From Atrina japonica (taxonomy: Eukaryota; Mollusca; Bivalvia; Pterioida; Pinnidae), in contig BROG01000482.1 of the NCBI GenBank assembly GCA_030159075.1, forward strand, positions 77,001 to 141,000: 64,000 nucleotides of DNA. Direction: 5' to 3'. The notes beneath the pieces were generated by a model. That model had not been told where the DNA came from. It did no database searches and worked only from the letters and a program-made list of their open reading frames with translations. Below are positions 19,691-30,878 of this stretch, piece by piece. The stretch's first letter is position 1, and each line of letters begins with the position of its first letter. The position numbers and the translations under genes were made by a program.

Positions 19691-20867
19691 AGTTTGCCAT
19701 GGTCCATAGAGGAAGAGAGGAACCAAATTTAAGGACTTTTCAAGGCCAAAATCTCATTTTGAATGACTCGCACTACCTGCAAAAGCAAACATTTTATGTA
19801 ATATTGTAATACAGTCGCATAAAGTTTGAAGAACATGAAATATTGCATTTTATCACTATTTTAGACATCTGATCACTCAATAATTCATCAAATTGTCAAT
19901 CTTGATTCATTTTCTTTTTCATTGAATGTATTTCTGTATCAATTATTACTTATCAGCACTAAACATTTATGGGAATTATAAATCCAAAGGTTTTGTATTT
20001 ACAAAAATTCAAGGACTTTTCAAGGTTATAAACAGAAAATGAAATGGGTACTTTTCAAGGGCCTTTATCAGAATGGACTTTCAAGGCCCAAGCTTTTTTC
20101 AATGACTTTTCAAGGCCTGTATGAACTATGTTTGCAGCTCATACTCATTGTCTTGAAGAGGGAATAAGAAATCTGTAAAACTCCAATGAATAAATTTGTA
20201 TTTCAAAAGTGAACCCCAAAGACAGATTTCCAAAGTTATTTTATGTTAGGCCTTCTTGGGGGCTACAAATTGAAAATGGGTACCTTGAAACATGTTAATC
20301 TTTTTTTGTTAAAACCTATTAATCTTTTTAAATACAAGTGCATTATGAAATATGTTGGTAACTGTGTCAGTGATGTAAACCCCAAATTATAATGTAACCT
20401 AGAATTCTTAGATACCCAGAAAATTAAATTATTTTAATTCAGTGGATTGCATTGAACCTTCATTGGTCTAGCTGTTAATCAAAACTGTAGTTCTGGTAGA
20501 ATAAAATACCATCAAAGATATGTAATTGTTATGGAGATTGGTGATCAAAGTGTTGAAATCATACAACATTAATCCATTGCATTGTAAACTTGTTAAATAA
20601 TATAAGTTGTTTTACAAATAAATATGAATTGCTTTTTATATTCAGTTTGTCAGAATTGTTTTTCAATTAGTACAATGACTTTTATAGCCATTTTGACTAT
20701 TTGTCAGGAAACTAATGACATGCCAGTGGATTATTTGTCAAATGTTGCGTTAAATCTATGACTTATTGTATTAATGTCAAGGTATGATACAACATGGAGT
20801 AGGCCTATTATTAGCTTGAGTACAAAAATACAAATATTTCCAGAATATAAAGAAACTCTGTCTGGGA
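19691..20867. other. Intergenic with dispersed repeat debris
   Basis: AAGGACTTTTCAAGGCC-type words at 19729-19745, 20010-20026 and 20103-20117, partly in inverted orientation, look like the remains of a dispersed element. The rest is AT-rich without recognisable features. Confidence 0.4.
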
Positions 20868-21010
20868 AATGTTATTTGGTTTTAATTTTATTTTACGTCC
20901 AGCCAATTTTGCCGATAATATTTAATTTTTACGGAGACACCACCAGACCTAGATGTTCTGTGCTATGGATGATCGCCAACACGGAGAAGGTTCTTTATCA
21001 TGTCACACCT
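20868..21010 (-). mobile_element. Truncated SINE 3' part, minus strand
   Basis: On the minus strand: ATAAAGAACCTTCTCCGTG, then TGGCGATC, then GGTGGTGTCTCCGTAAA, then TTGGCTGGACGTAAAATAAA. This mirrors, in order, the GTTAAAGAACC, GGTGACATCTCC and GGGACGTTAAACAACAATAA motifs of the SINE at 2345. No A/B-box head is visible. It lies inside the plus-strand open frame 20774-21160, which is therefore not called. Confidence 0.45.
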
Positions 21011-21526
21011 ACCCTTACATCAAAAGTCAGATTTCAGTTAGTTACTCTTGCTATAACAGCGTGTCATGTGTGTAGGCCTATGTATAAAATCAACTTTTAT
21101 TTTCACTTGAAATTTTTTTGGTTGTTACTAGATAGGTTGAACATACTTACATTAACATAAACAACATATATGCCCTGAACTACAAAGCCTGTATTTGTGT
21201 TATAGGCATATTGTTTTATATAAGAACTCATAAAAACATTCTGGATAAAGGCTACAGTTCTTTTTACATCCCTGTGTATCTTAATTGGGGGTGAAAGTCA
21301 CCGCGTTTGCAGTTTCAGAATCACTGTATCTGGTGGCTCTGATTGTGTAGAGGCCTATATTATGTAGCTGTCAAATTACTCAAAACTTTACTAGCCTAAC
21401 AGTACTTGAAATTCTATAGGATAATACTTACACATTACAACAAATTAATCATATAAAAAGATGAAGTGAATTCCTGTTGTGATTTAGTTAAATAAAGGAA
21501 CTGAGTGGTTTTATTTAAAAAGAGTA
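21011..21526. other. Upstream flank of CCDC51
   Basis: Likely promoter or 5' UTR region by position; no core promoter motif stands out. An in-frame TAG at 21485-21487 lies upstream of the CCDC51 start, which bounds the coding region on this exon. Confidence 0.4.
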
Positions 21527-21820
21527 ATGATAATAATGAAACGAACAAATGCAAATTGGTTCGGGCTCGGGATACCATATATGCACTTTCGCTTTCTCTC
21601 CTTACATCCCGGATATTGCAGCATGCTGCTTTACATGACACTCCGTTTGACCAGACGCTACCACTACAGAAATATTATTTGTTGCTTAAATACTGGTTCT
21701 CCCACGGCTGATTCCGTACTTACCAAGGCTACTGGTGGACGCATTGATCAATGGATGCAATTTTACGAAGATTTTGTTGGACTGACGGAAGTGCGAGAAG
21801 CACAGGAGTCTGTCATTCAA
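21527..21820 (+). CDS. CCDC51: CCDC51 coding exon 1 (residues 1-98)
   Basis: Donor ATTCAA|GTATGT at 21820/21821. It encodes the presequence-like N-terminus and the GGRIDQWMQFYEDF motif. The unspliced frame continues to 21856 only. Confidence 0.9.
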
Positions 21821-24800
21821 GTATGTAACTCGATACCAATTTTTGTTGTGTTGTGATAGGCTACACCAAGTTTATCATCCTCATATAGCTCCCAAGCTCC
21901 ACATGCACTGACAAGAATCTTGGTTATCACTGATGCAGTGGTAATCCCCCAAGTGGATTTAATGTAGTGGTAATCACTAAAGGGATGCGTGCATTGGCAT
22001 TAAGTTCTCCCCTGTACAATGAGTAGGCCTAGCACTAAAGAGTCAGCATCTTTATGCAAATGAACCGTGTTTTGAAGCACACTGAACAGTGAAAACATTG
22101 ACATCCTCAAGTCGGTACATCATCTAATCCTTTAAGGGATTCTGCTGTGGCTGTTTTCATATGCTGCGTTTTATTGATGCCCACGCCAGAGTATAAAATG
22201 CTGCATAAGAAAATGAATCACAACAGAATCCCTAAAGGGGTAACACATCATCCTGATCCACCAAACAGGTTGTAGCATTCTTGATTAATTGAATGTCCCT
22301 CTCGAGTCAAAACTTGGTATGAAGATTTTACTGTTGATTCAGTGGTCTGTGTTTTCAGTCGAAGCCAAGATGTTGTGTGGCTAAGACGTTTGGTAATTCC
22401 CAAGTCATATCATGACCTTGCTGCAGATTGTTTGACAGTACCTAAGTAAAAAGAAGTACAATGTAGTAACATGAGTGTAGACAGTCTTAAAGCGCTCACC
22501 TGGAAACTTTGGTCAACTATGCAGAAGAAGTTAAAAGTGTCTAAAACTTGGTGAAGAACTTATATTTGTTTACTTTAGAGGTACCCTTGACCTAGACCCC
22601 ATGACCTTTATGCAAGTTCACATGGGATACTTCCTGTCAAGTTTAGTTAAAATTGGCCTATTGGTTCTTGAGAAGAAGTAAAAAATGTCTTAAATGTTGA
22701 TGAAAAACTGATATTTTCTGTTTGCTTCATAGGTGCCTGTAACCTTGTCCTTTGACCCTATGACCTTGAGAATTTGTCACAATGATCCTTGGATGATAAT
22801 TCTTAACAACTTTCTAAATAATTTTGTATTCAGTTAATTTTATGCATTCATTGGTGATGACAAGTACAGTCAAACATATTTATAAAGGCCACTGAAGGGA
22901 ACAGGCAAAAGTAGCTGTTATAGAATGGTGGCCTTTATAAAGAGGTTTATCCATTATAAAAACAAGAAACAGCTAAAGATGGTATGGCCAGATTGCAGGG
23001 CCTTGACAGAAATTGAAAACAAGTATGAAGTCTGTACCTCCTTCCATTGCCAAGAATTTACTTCAACCTGAAACTTTAACCAAAATGTTGATCCCCACCC
23101 CATTACTTCTTTGATCCACTCCCAAAATTTAAACCCTTATAATTCAATTGTACTTGTCACAGGTAACACTAAGGTCAAGTATGAAGTCAGTACCTCTATC
23201 CATTGCCAACTCCCATTACTACTTTGAACCACCTCCAATATTTAAACCCACATAATTCAATTCACTTGTCACAGGTAACCTACTGGTCAAGTTTGAAGTC
23301 AGTACCTCTATCCATTACCCAGAATTTGCTTCAACCTGAAAATTTAACCAAAATATTGATCCCCACCCCCATTACTACTTTGATCCACCCCCAAAATCAA
23401 AACACACATAATTCAATTGCACTTTTCACAGGTAACCTACAGACCAAGTTTGAGGTCTGTACCTTTATCTATTGCTGAGAATTTGCTTCAACCAAAATGT
23501 TGATCCCACCCCAATTACTGCTTTGATCTACCCTCCGAAATTCAAAAACAAAGGATGTAATGGATAGTTCTCATTAAGGTCAATCTACATGTGAAGTTTC
23601 AAAGAGATATCATGCATGATCTTCCCACTATGGACCTAAATGCAAGAGCTGAACCAAATTGTTGATGCTGACAGTCTACCCACCCCCATTATTACTTTGA
23701 TCCTCCTTTAAAGTTCAGGAAGTAAATATTGCTTAATTGTTTTAAACTGTACTATTTTCATGTTATAATGAAATATTGAAAATGCCCCATAGGTTACTAT
23801 AGTACATATGTAAACCCAATTTCCACCTCTCATTACTTCATTGATCCACCTTCCAAATTCCAAAACAAAGCTCTCATCAAGTGTATATACATGTGAAGTT
23901 TCAAAGAGGTATCAACTATGGTCTTCCAACAATGGACCTAAACACAAGAGCTAAACCAAATTTTTGACGCAGATGGACAGACAAACGGACTTTGCCATTT
24001 CATAAGCCGGATTTTCTGGCCCCAAAATTAAAGGTTATGTTTTAATTGCATTTATAGGCAGGTTCCCTTTATACAGAGGTGGCCTTTAATGCTAGTTTGA
24101 CTGTACACACAAGATAGTGCTGCTACAGCATTTGATAAAGAATTCTATTTACTTTTTAGGCAGAGAAGCAGTTCCAGGAATCACAAGCAAGAAGGAGAAA
24201 TTTACAACAACGACAGTCAGAAATCCAAATTCGTCTGAAGTCTGTTATTGCAGAGTTAGAAAAAACAAGCAGGGGAACTGACACATATGTGGAATTGGTG
24301 ATGAAAGAGAATGCCATCATCAAAGAGGAAACTGATTTAGAGAATCGAATGGAAGAAGAAGAAAAAAATGAACGTCAAGATTTTGCCAAGTTATCTTCAG
24401 CTGTGAGGGAAAGTCATGAAAGGGAACGTGCACGAGCAGAGCGCATGAAATATTGGTCAATAATAGGGTCTATAATAGGGGCATTTATTGGAATTACAGG
24501 AACAACTATAAATAATCATTTACGAATGAAAGAGTTACGGAATATTGTGGGTTCTTCTGCAGACACAAGTAAAGAATATAAATCTATGATAATTCAGTTG
24601 TCTTCGGCTGTCCAATCACAGCGTGATCAAGTTGACAAATTTCTTACAAACATCAAATCATCTGTGCAAACTACGACTGGAAAAGAAATAACATGGCAAA
24701 ATACTACGAACAAAGCGTCAAAACATTCAGACGAGCGAGAATATGATCTAAAAGAACAAACACAACAAATTTTGTCTAGTTTAAAACAACAGGAAGTCAA

Positions 24801-25032
24801 TCTTGATAAGGAGATGAAAGAGATTAGAAATATATTATCTACAGGAGGACGAATAAATGATGGTGACAGTAATGTTGTATATGTTGGACCTGAAATGAAG
24901 GATTTGTTGAGTGAGACAGAAAGTAATCTGGAATGGAAGATAAAAATGAATGCTTTAGGCACAGTAGTTTTTATATATGGTGCTATTGCGTTAACACTGC
25001 CTGTGGTATTCTCATTCTTCAAAGGGAGCTAG
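21527..25032 (+). CDS. CCDC51: Mitochondrial potassium channel CCDC51 (MITOK), two coding exons
   Basis: Pore-forming subunit of the ATP-sensitive K+ channel of the inner mitochondrial membrane, which pairs with ABCB8 (MITOSUR). Exons 21527-21820 and 24160-25032 join in phase 0 to 388 residues (human about 411). The N-terminus (about 1-60) is rich in Arg, Tyr and Leu and almost free of Asp/Glu, as expected for a mitochondrial presequence. GGRIDQWMQFYEDFVGLTEV (about 70-89) is family-typical. A long coiled coil (about 99-195) follows. Transmembrane segment 1 is about 196-215 (YWSIIGSIIGAFIGITGTTI). A second helical region leads to VYVGPEM, and transmembrane segment 2 is about 363-385 (ALGTVVFIYGAIALTLPVVF), four residues from the stop region. 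The first in-frame ATG after the stop at 21485 was chosen; Met4 or Met19 are alternatives. Confidence 0.95.
22130..22238. mobile_element. Very small foldback element in CCDC51 intron
   Basis: CCTTTAAGGGATTCTGCTGT at the left pairs with ACAACAGAATCCCTAAAGG at the right, arms of about 38 bp around a short loop. No coding capacity. Confidence 0.55.
22480..22864 (+). repeat. Dispersed repeat related to 47180-47460
   Basis: Shared order of words with 47180-47460: CTTCCTGTCAAGTTT / CTTTCTGTCAAGTTT, GCCTATTGGTTC / GCCTAATGGTTC, AGGTGCCTGT, GACCTTGA, AATGATCCTT, CTAACAACTTTCT. It is an old interspersed repeat of unknown class. Confidence 0.6.
22865..24105. mobile_element. TACAGTCAAAC-ended element with a nested Pearl-like copy
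   Basis: The left end TACAGTCAAAC...TATAAAGGCCAC and the right end GTGGCCTTTAAT...GTTTGACTGTA are inverted copies. Between them, 22961-24005 is the minus-oriented copy of the 158-bp-unit element of 5870-6770. This copy includes a CAGATGGACAGACAAACGGA microsatellite-like stretch typical of Pearl elements. It looks like one element inserted in another, all inside the CCDC51 intron. A fragment of the outer family lies at 28003-28082. Confidence 0.6.
24160..25032 (+). CDS. CCDC51: CCDC51 coding exon 2 (residues 99-388, stop)
   Basis: Acceptor TTTACTTTTTAG before 24160; stop TAG at 25030-25032. It encodes the coiled coil (AEKQFQESQARRRNLQQRQS and on), both transmembrane segments and the C-terminal FFKGS. 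The coding frame extends left of the first in-exon Met to the acceptor. Confidence 0.95.
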   Translation, partial: AEKQFQESQARRRNLQQRQSEIQIRLKSVIAELEKTSRGTDTYVELVMKENAIIKEETDLENRMEEEEKNERQDFAKLSSAVRESHERERARAERMKYWSIIGSIIGAFIGITGTTINNHLRMKELRNIVGSSADTSKEYKSMIIQLSSAVQSQRDQVDKFLTNIKSSVQTTTGKEITWQNTTNKASKHSDEREYDLKEQTQQILSSLKQQEVNLDKEMKEIRNILSTGGRINDGDSNVVYVGPEMKDLLSETESNLEWKIKMNALGTVVFIYGAIALTLPVVFSFFKGS

Positions 25033-25056
25033 TTATTTATATGCCATATAACATTA

Positions 25057-25062
25057 AATAAA
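25057..25062 (+). terminator. Polyadenylation signal AATAAA of CCDC51
   Basis: Canonical AATAAA 25 bases after the CCDC51 stop codon. If used, the 3' UTR is very short. A downstream open frame (25102-25392) would lie outside the message. Confidence 0.55.
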
Positions 25063-25577
25063 AGAATCTTCCTTGGAAATACTGATGATTGTGAACTATA
25101 AATGTTCTCTCCATCAAAATTAAAATGTGATATCAATAATAATTGTACTACTGATTGTCCCTGCAAAACCAGATTTAGTGATCAGCAAGATTTACAGAAG
25201 AATTGGAATGCAATCAGTGTGAATAAAAAGTTATTTGATATGACTTTGGTTACCTGTATATACCTGTATGATGATTGCATGGATATTGTTACAACTTTTA
25301 CTACTACAGTTATACAACATATTTATGAACAAATCTTTCTGCATTTGCTGGGACATATAGTTACATATGCAGTCACAACTCCTTGGAACTAGTAAAATTT
25401 TTGTAGAAATTAACTGTATTTCTAAAGAATATATTCAACAAATTTAATGATGTAAATTAATAACGGATTGAAAAGTTCAGTATGATGATATGCAATGATA
25501 GTCTTGTAAATGAAGTAATTTTTTCTGGATTTATCATCTTTAAGCAATTTTCTGTTTTAACAATTTTGTGAATTGGG

Positions 25578-26430
25578 TTACTATGGAAGCCAGATAGTGC
25601 CTTGTTAAAAATTGAAACTTTCTTAAACTTTCCGTAATGATCAGAAATTTTTCTCATAAATACGAGAAAATTTCAAGTAATAATGAGAATTTTTCTCATA
25701 ATTAAGAGAAACTTTCTCGTAATTACGAGAAACGTATGTGGGGCATGGAAATTTATTTTGATTTTATTTGCCTGTCATTTGACGGGAAGTTGGCTACGGT
25801 GATTTTCGTCCGTCCGTCAGTAACATGCATTGTTTATCCTTTTGGAAAAAATCATTAAATAATATTTTTAAAAGCATCCAATATTTGGGATACAAATGGA
25901 ATACAGATAGGAGATAAACTATTTTTTTACAAACATTGGTACCTTGAGCTTCATGTGCAGGGGACCGCCCCCACATTTTTTCTCACACCCAATTTTTATA
26001 TATATTATCAACACGTCTGTAATCCAGAAAAAGGCTTCTCAAATAAAGCTTTTAAAAATCAAACATGGACTCTGCATCATGTTCATGCATTTGTGTTTGC
26101 TGAAACTAAATTTACTTTGGGTGAATGTAAAGCCTGTTAAGTATCTTCAAATTTATGTTATAAAGAAAGTTTCTCGTTATTACGAGAAAAGTTTCTCATT
26201 ATTAGGAGAAAGTACTCTCGTTATCTCCTTATTAGGAGAAAGTTTCTGGTAATTTCTAGAAAAGTTTCTCATAATTCCGACAAAGTTTCTTATAATTATG
26301 ACAAAGTTTCTCGTAATTACAAGAAAGTTTTTGTTATTACGCAAAAGTTTCTGGTAATTATGAGATGTTCATGTAATTACACGAAAGTTTTAATTTGTAA
26401 CATGGCACCTTCCGGCTTCCATAGGTTACT
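25578..26430. mobile_element. DNA element with about 45-bp inverted ends and palindromic subterminal arrays
   Basis: The left end GTTACTATGGAAGCC... and the right end ...GGCTTCCATAGGTTAC are inverted copies that extend through GTGCC and AAACTTTC. Just inside each end lie clusters of short palindromes, TTTCTCGTAATTACGAGAAA and variants: about 4 at 25636-25735 and about 10 at 26165-26395. The middle (25740-26160) has no convincing gene. It is a non-autonomous DNA element of unidentified superfamily. Confidence 0.7.
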
Positions 26431-26601
26431 GACCTTAAGACATTTAAAATTGAATTAGCAGAACAAATTCACTTTATGTTCTAGTCTAAGTTGTGTACAA
26501 ATTGTGATAAAAGTTGCAGATAAAATGTTGCCAATGTCATACTTAATCTTCTTCTCATTATACAGGATAATCTGATAGCAACATATTTAATCAAATGCAG
26601 A

Positions 26602-27117
26602 TTATCTGTAAATCTAATTAAAACCTGATCTCTTATGGCTTCCCTTTTCTTATATGTCGCATATAAGGATCTAACACAATATGCTATGGGGTCGTATGCG
26701 GATGACCCTGTAGGTGTGTCGAGTTTGACCAATGAAAATGCAGCTTACTCAATAACTTATCAGTTGGCAAAGAGATGTATGTGTAAGTATTTTTAACATT
26801 ATAAAACAATACTGAACACACACAATCTGGAAGTACAGATTTCATAACTTTGGATACGATTGAATCATCAAAGATATTCCGAATTAATTCTGAAGACTGA
26901 CTCAATTTTCTGTATTTTAAGATAAATTACATTTCCTTGCCATTCTATAAACTTTCAAAATATTGTAAGTTGCATTGTCATCAGCCATTTGTCAACTACT
27001 ACAAATCTACGAGATGTTTTCCGCATGTGACCCTATTACAGATTGCTTTAAATCCTCTACGCAACATATCAGAAAACAGGAGAGGTGAGAGATTGGATTT
27101 TATTTAGATTTGCTGTC
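26602..27117. mobile_element. Foldback element related to 235-359
   Basis: The left end (AAATCTAATTAAAACCTGATC, then TCTTATGG) and the right end (ACATATCAGAAAACAGGAG, then GAGAGATTGGATTTTA) are inverted and match the arms at 210-359, including TTTTCTGATATGTTG. About 515 bp, no gene. Confidence 0.5.
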
Positions 27118-27133
27118 TGTAAGACAAATGTTT

Positions 27134-27434
27134 ATCTACCAAACCAAGCCAGCCTGGCTTAGTCGGTAGCGCACTCGACTCTTGATCGTGAGTTCGAGTC
27201 CAGCTGGTGGCAGGTTGGTTTCCTGTCCTTTGGATGAGATAGTAAAAATCGAGGTCCTGTGTCGCAGTAGGTGTCGGCATGTTAAAGAACCCTCATTGCT
27301 CAATGGCCATAAGTGCCGAGCATAGGCCAAAATTTGAAGCCCTTCACTGGCATTTGGTGACGTCTCCATATGAGTGAAAGATTCTTGAGTGGGACATTAA
27401 ACAACAATAAACAAACAAACATCTACCAAACCAA
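27134..27434 (+). mobile_element. Second tRNA-derived SINE with target-site duplication
   Basis: The body is 27148-27420, the same family as 2345-2635. It keeps the A box (TGGCTTAGTCGGTAGCGCA), B box (GAGTTCGAGTCC), GTTAAAGAACC, the CTCCATATGAGTGAAAG motif and a (CAAA)n-type tail. It is flanked by the 14-bp duplication ATCTACCAAACCAA (27134-27147 and 27421-27434). Small deletions lie between the boxes and after GTGTCGGCA. Confidence 0.9.
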
Positions 27435-27474
27435 AGGTAAAACACATAAAAAACGTGCATCATAATGAATAATA

Positions 27475-27720
27475 GGGGAGAAAATCAAAGAAATCATACA
27501 AAAATGAATGAAAATTACAAAGTCTAAAAAGACGTCAAAACTTTATTTTCCGATTTCAATGAAATTAACAAACTTTGAGTACTTGCTTCCTATAAAGTTT
27601 CATCAAAATCCCTTCAGCAGTTTTGGAGAAGTCGAAAATGTGAAAAGTTTACTTACAGACAGACGACGGACAAAAGGTGATCAGAAAAGCTCACTTTAAC
27701 CTTCGGTTCAGGTGAGCTAA
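27475..27720 (+). repeat. Dispersed repeat ending in a GTGAGCTAAAAA hairpin
   Basis: Shares with 49430-49862 the words AAATCATACAAAAATGAATG, CTTGCTTCCT..AGTTTC, CCCTTCAGCAGTTTT, and the terminal hairpin AGCTCACTTTAACC...GGTTCAGGTGAGCT followed by AAAAA. The hairpin plus CTAA end recalls Helitron 3' ends; that is inference. A GACAGACGACGGAC stretch precedes the end. Confidence 0.55.
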
Positions 27721-28080
27721 AAACAGACCCCCCCTCCCTGCCCTAATTAGTTGAGCAGTAACTATCATGTCCAGCCTGCTCTGATGTTAATATTTAGGCT
27801 GGTGAGCCTGTGCTTGTCATCTCTTATGGGAATTATTATATGAAAGAGCTAAACACTGAACTGCTAATTTGAACATCTGTTACATATTATAAAGCACTGA
27901 CTCGCTCAAACAATATAATAGGCACCTTAGTAAAATTCAACAATACATACATACATATATGCAGGTGACCCTTATACACAGGTTCAATTTAGTTGAAGTA
28001 TGCAGTCAAGGGACTTGAAAAAACTGGCCTTTATACACAGGTAATCCTTATATAGAGGTGGCTATATAGCAGGTTTTACT

Positions 28081-28103
28081 GTATATATATATATATATAT
28101 ATT
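28081..28103. repeat. (AT)n microsatellite
   Basis: Uninterrupted AT dinucleotides. They directly follow a fragment (28003-28082) of the TACAGT(C/A)AAAC family seen at 22865-24105. Other AT runs lie at about 30838-30871 and 31841-31861. Confidence 0.9.
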
Positions 28104-28105
28104 TA

Positions 28106-29550
28106 CCAGAAGTCTATTACTCTACAAGTATGCAACAACTAACAGTACTATGAAACACGATATACGCGCATGTTAAGGTCTTGTGATTAAAGAGAAGATA
28201 ACTCACATTCACAGCAACCAAGCTTTAATTTTTGGTGGTATAAGGCATGCTATCAGGGAGCAGTCATTAATGTTGAATTAAGTCAAGTACGGCCTTTTGA
28301 GTTTGTAACACTTAAGATTTTACCTTGTGTAACAGAGTTTCAAATTTTGAAATATAGAATAAAAAGAAACGCACGAATACAATACGTACATGTTATCTTT
28401 GCCCTGTTGTGAATGTGTCTACAGGTGAACAGCTCAACCAGGGCCTGGCACCATAAAACTTAAGATTTACCTTCAACTTCAAATCCTGAAATCTCATTGG
28501 CTAGACAAAATTTGAGAATATTCCAGACTTGAGTTTCAGGGTAAGACCCTGGACAAAAGATTCCTAATTCATAATCAAACTCAAACTATATATACAAAAT
28601 ATGTAAAAAAATCAAAGTACTGAAATGGGTTGTTATTTTGGCAAAATAGCCATGGGATTCATACTACTTCTATCTTACATATATGAAATGAAAATGAATC
28701 AAATTAATGTAGATCTTAAAAAAAAAAAAAACAAAAAACGTCAATTTCCAGCCTCTAGATAAATTCAAAATTAACATTCTAAATTTTATTTGTTGTATCT
28801 TCCGCACCAACTTTAAATATTGTCTGTCTTGCATTGACACTCATTTCAAAATAAAACGTGAACATTTATGGAGCCTACTTAAATTTAAACCAAACATGAC
28901 CCTGGGAACAGGTAAAATATATTTTTCATAGCAAAAAATGGCTGTGATTTAAAGCATATTTTAGGGCTTGTAATATCGAATGTAAACAATCCTATTTAGG
29001 GCTATTACCGTGGTACATGAATATATTCTTTGCCTTGACTAAATAAACAACCAAACAACGTTCTCTATCTAGTATTAATTAATATAAATAACTGTACGGG
29101 GTGAAACAGACAGTTTACCGTTAAATAAATAATTTTTCATCAACATAATTTGGGCTTAAAGTCGCGATGTATCAAAACGATCTATATAGACATCAACGCT
29201 TTCGGCAATGGATAAAATGTTGTTTTTTTTTCTGTTGAAGACATCATTTCTGTTTGAAATCCATTATGAACAGACCATTATGAGCAGTTTACTGACCGAA
29301 AAGATGACATATATTTTGAGTAATGATTTTATGATAACACTTGTATCCCATAATGCATCATAACAATTTTCAGTCTTATATGCCGCCTAATTTAACATGT
29401 CTGACCGAAATAAGACAGGGGGCGCTGTGTCATTTGACCTTAACGGGTCACATAACTATCTATAGCAATTCACACCTTCAAAAGGGCACTGATCATGTCT
29501 AATGACTTAATAGTACAGTTGCATACTTCCAGAGTAATAGACTTCTTATA
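28106..29550. mobile_element. Possible 1.4-kb element with short inverted ends
   Basis: The left end AGAAGTCTATTACTCTACAA, then GTATGCAAC, is inverted at the right as GTTGCATACTTCCAGAG, then TAATAGACTTCT. The interior has no recognisable transposase. Target duplication not clear. Confidence 0.5.
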
Positions 29551-30832
29551 CAGGGTATTAGATTAGCGGTCGCCCAGTCGCCAGTGCGAGTAAAAGTTGT
29601 GCTGGGCGACATAAAATAGTCATCATCGTCGCCCAGCTGGCGAGTGTTAAAAGTTTATTATCATACCAGAATCTTGGCTATGCAGTATGGCCCCATCTAA
29701 ACACTGGTCAGAGAATTTTTCAGGCAAAGAATTTAGATAAAGTCGATTATTTGTAGTTCAAAATCCATTTCTAAAAACCAGTTAGAAACTAAAATAATTA
29801 TTTTATTGACAATTAAACAAGTTAGTCTTTACCTCATGGCCGAAAATGTCAAAGAACACATCGTGTATTGACTACGGTTACTTGTATAGTTAATGGAGGA
29901 CGGAAATGGATGTTGGGTTTGCAAGAAAAGAACCGATACGGAACGGAACTGAATTTCAGAATTAGTTAAAATGAGGAAAACACTATACATTGCATGAAAG
30001 TTGTAAAAATGAAATGAAATGTAGGTGTGTAATAAAAGTAAAAACAATTACTGTAATGAAGTTTTAATGAAATACATAAAAATGGATGGCTAATGTATCC
30101 ATTTAACAACAGTGAAAACTTATAAATACTTTTGTACTGATAGACAATAATAATAATGAAGCAATGACAATTAATTTAAATGTACATACATCATTCAGAT
30201 ACAACATAAATTGTATATTCATGTATAAGATATCTATCAAAATAACAATAAATTAATAAATTATAAAATTGAATAAAATATTTTTTTTTTCTTTGTGGTC
30301 AATCAGATTTTCATGGCAACCAACCTAAATTTCAGTAGCACTTTGTTCAAAATGTTAAGGTTGAGGCCTGGTAGTAACAGTCAGTTTGTTGATTTTTATT
30401 TAAAGAAATGAAAAATCAATTATTCTGTTTCGTGTTTTTTTTTTTTATTAACAGCCATTTTTCAAAATAATATTTTTCTTTGTGAAACCTTTAAATATTA
30501 GTCTGGCCAGTTTCGATGAGTGCAATTTTTTTGTTCTTCCTCTCTTCAAAATTTGAAAAATGTGAATTTTTAAAAATAATTATCAAAACTTATAATATTA
30601 GTGGAAAAAATCTGTTTTATTTCCATCAAAAGATCTCTAAAATGCAGTATTTGGCTTTAAAAGTTTCAAAATTTTCTTGGGGAGGGGGCATGCCCTATAT
30701 CCTCCTAACATATTCAGACCGCTTTCGCCATCCTCAACAAAAGTTGGGCTAATGCTTTTCTAGCTGGGCTACCAGTTTTTAAACTTCAGCAGCCCAGGTG
30801 GCTACTATATAAAAACAGTAAGCCTTATTGCC

Positions 30833-30878
<46 letters not shown>

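Noticed and set aside
20774..21160. 128-codon plus-strand frame
   Set aside because: It overlaps a minus-strand SINE fragment and resembles no protein family.
24627..25022. 131-codon minus-strand frame
   Set aside because: Shadow of CCDC51 exon 2 on the opposite strand.
25102..25392. 96-codon frame downstream of CCDC51
   Set aside because: No family resemblance; it follows the AATAAA and has AT-rich, non-coding-like composition.
29567..30806. Possible element bounded by GTCGCCCAG and CTGGGCTACC words
   Set aside because: The end similarity is too degenerate to define termini by eye.
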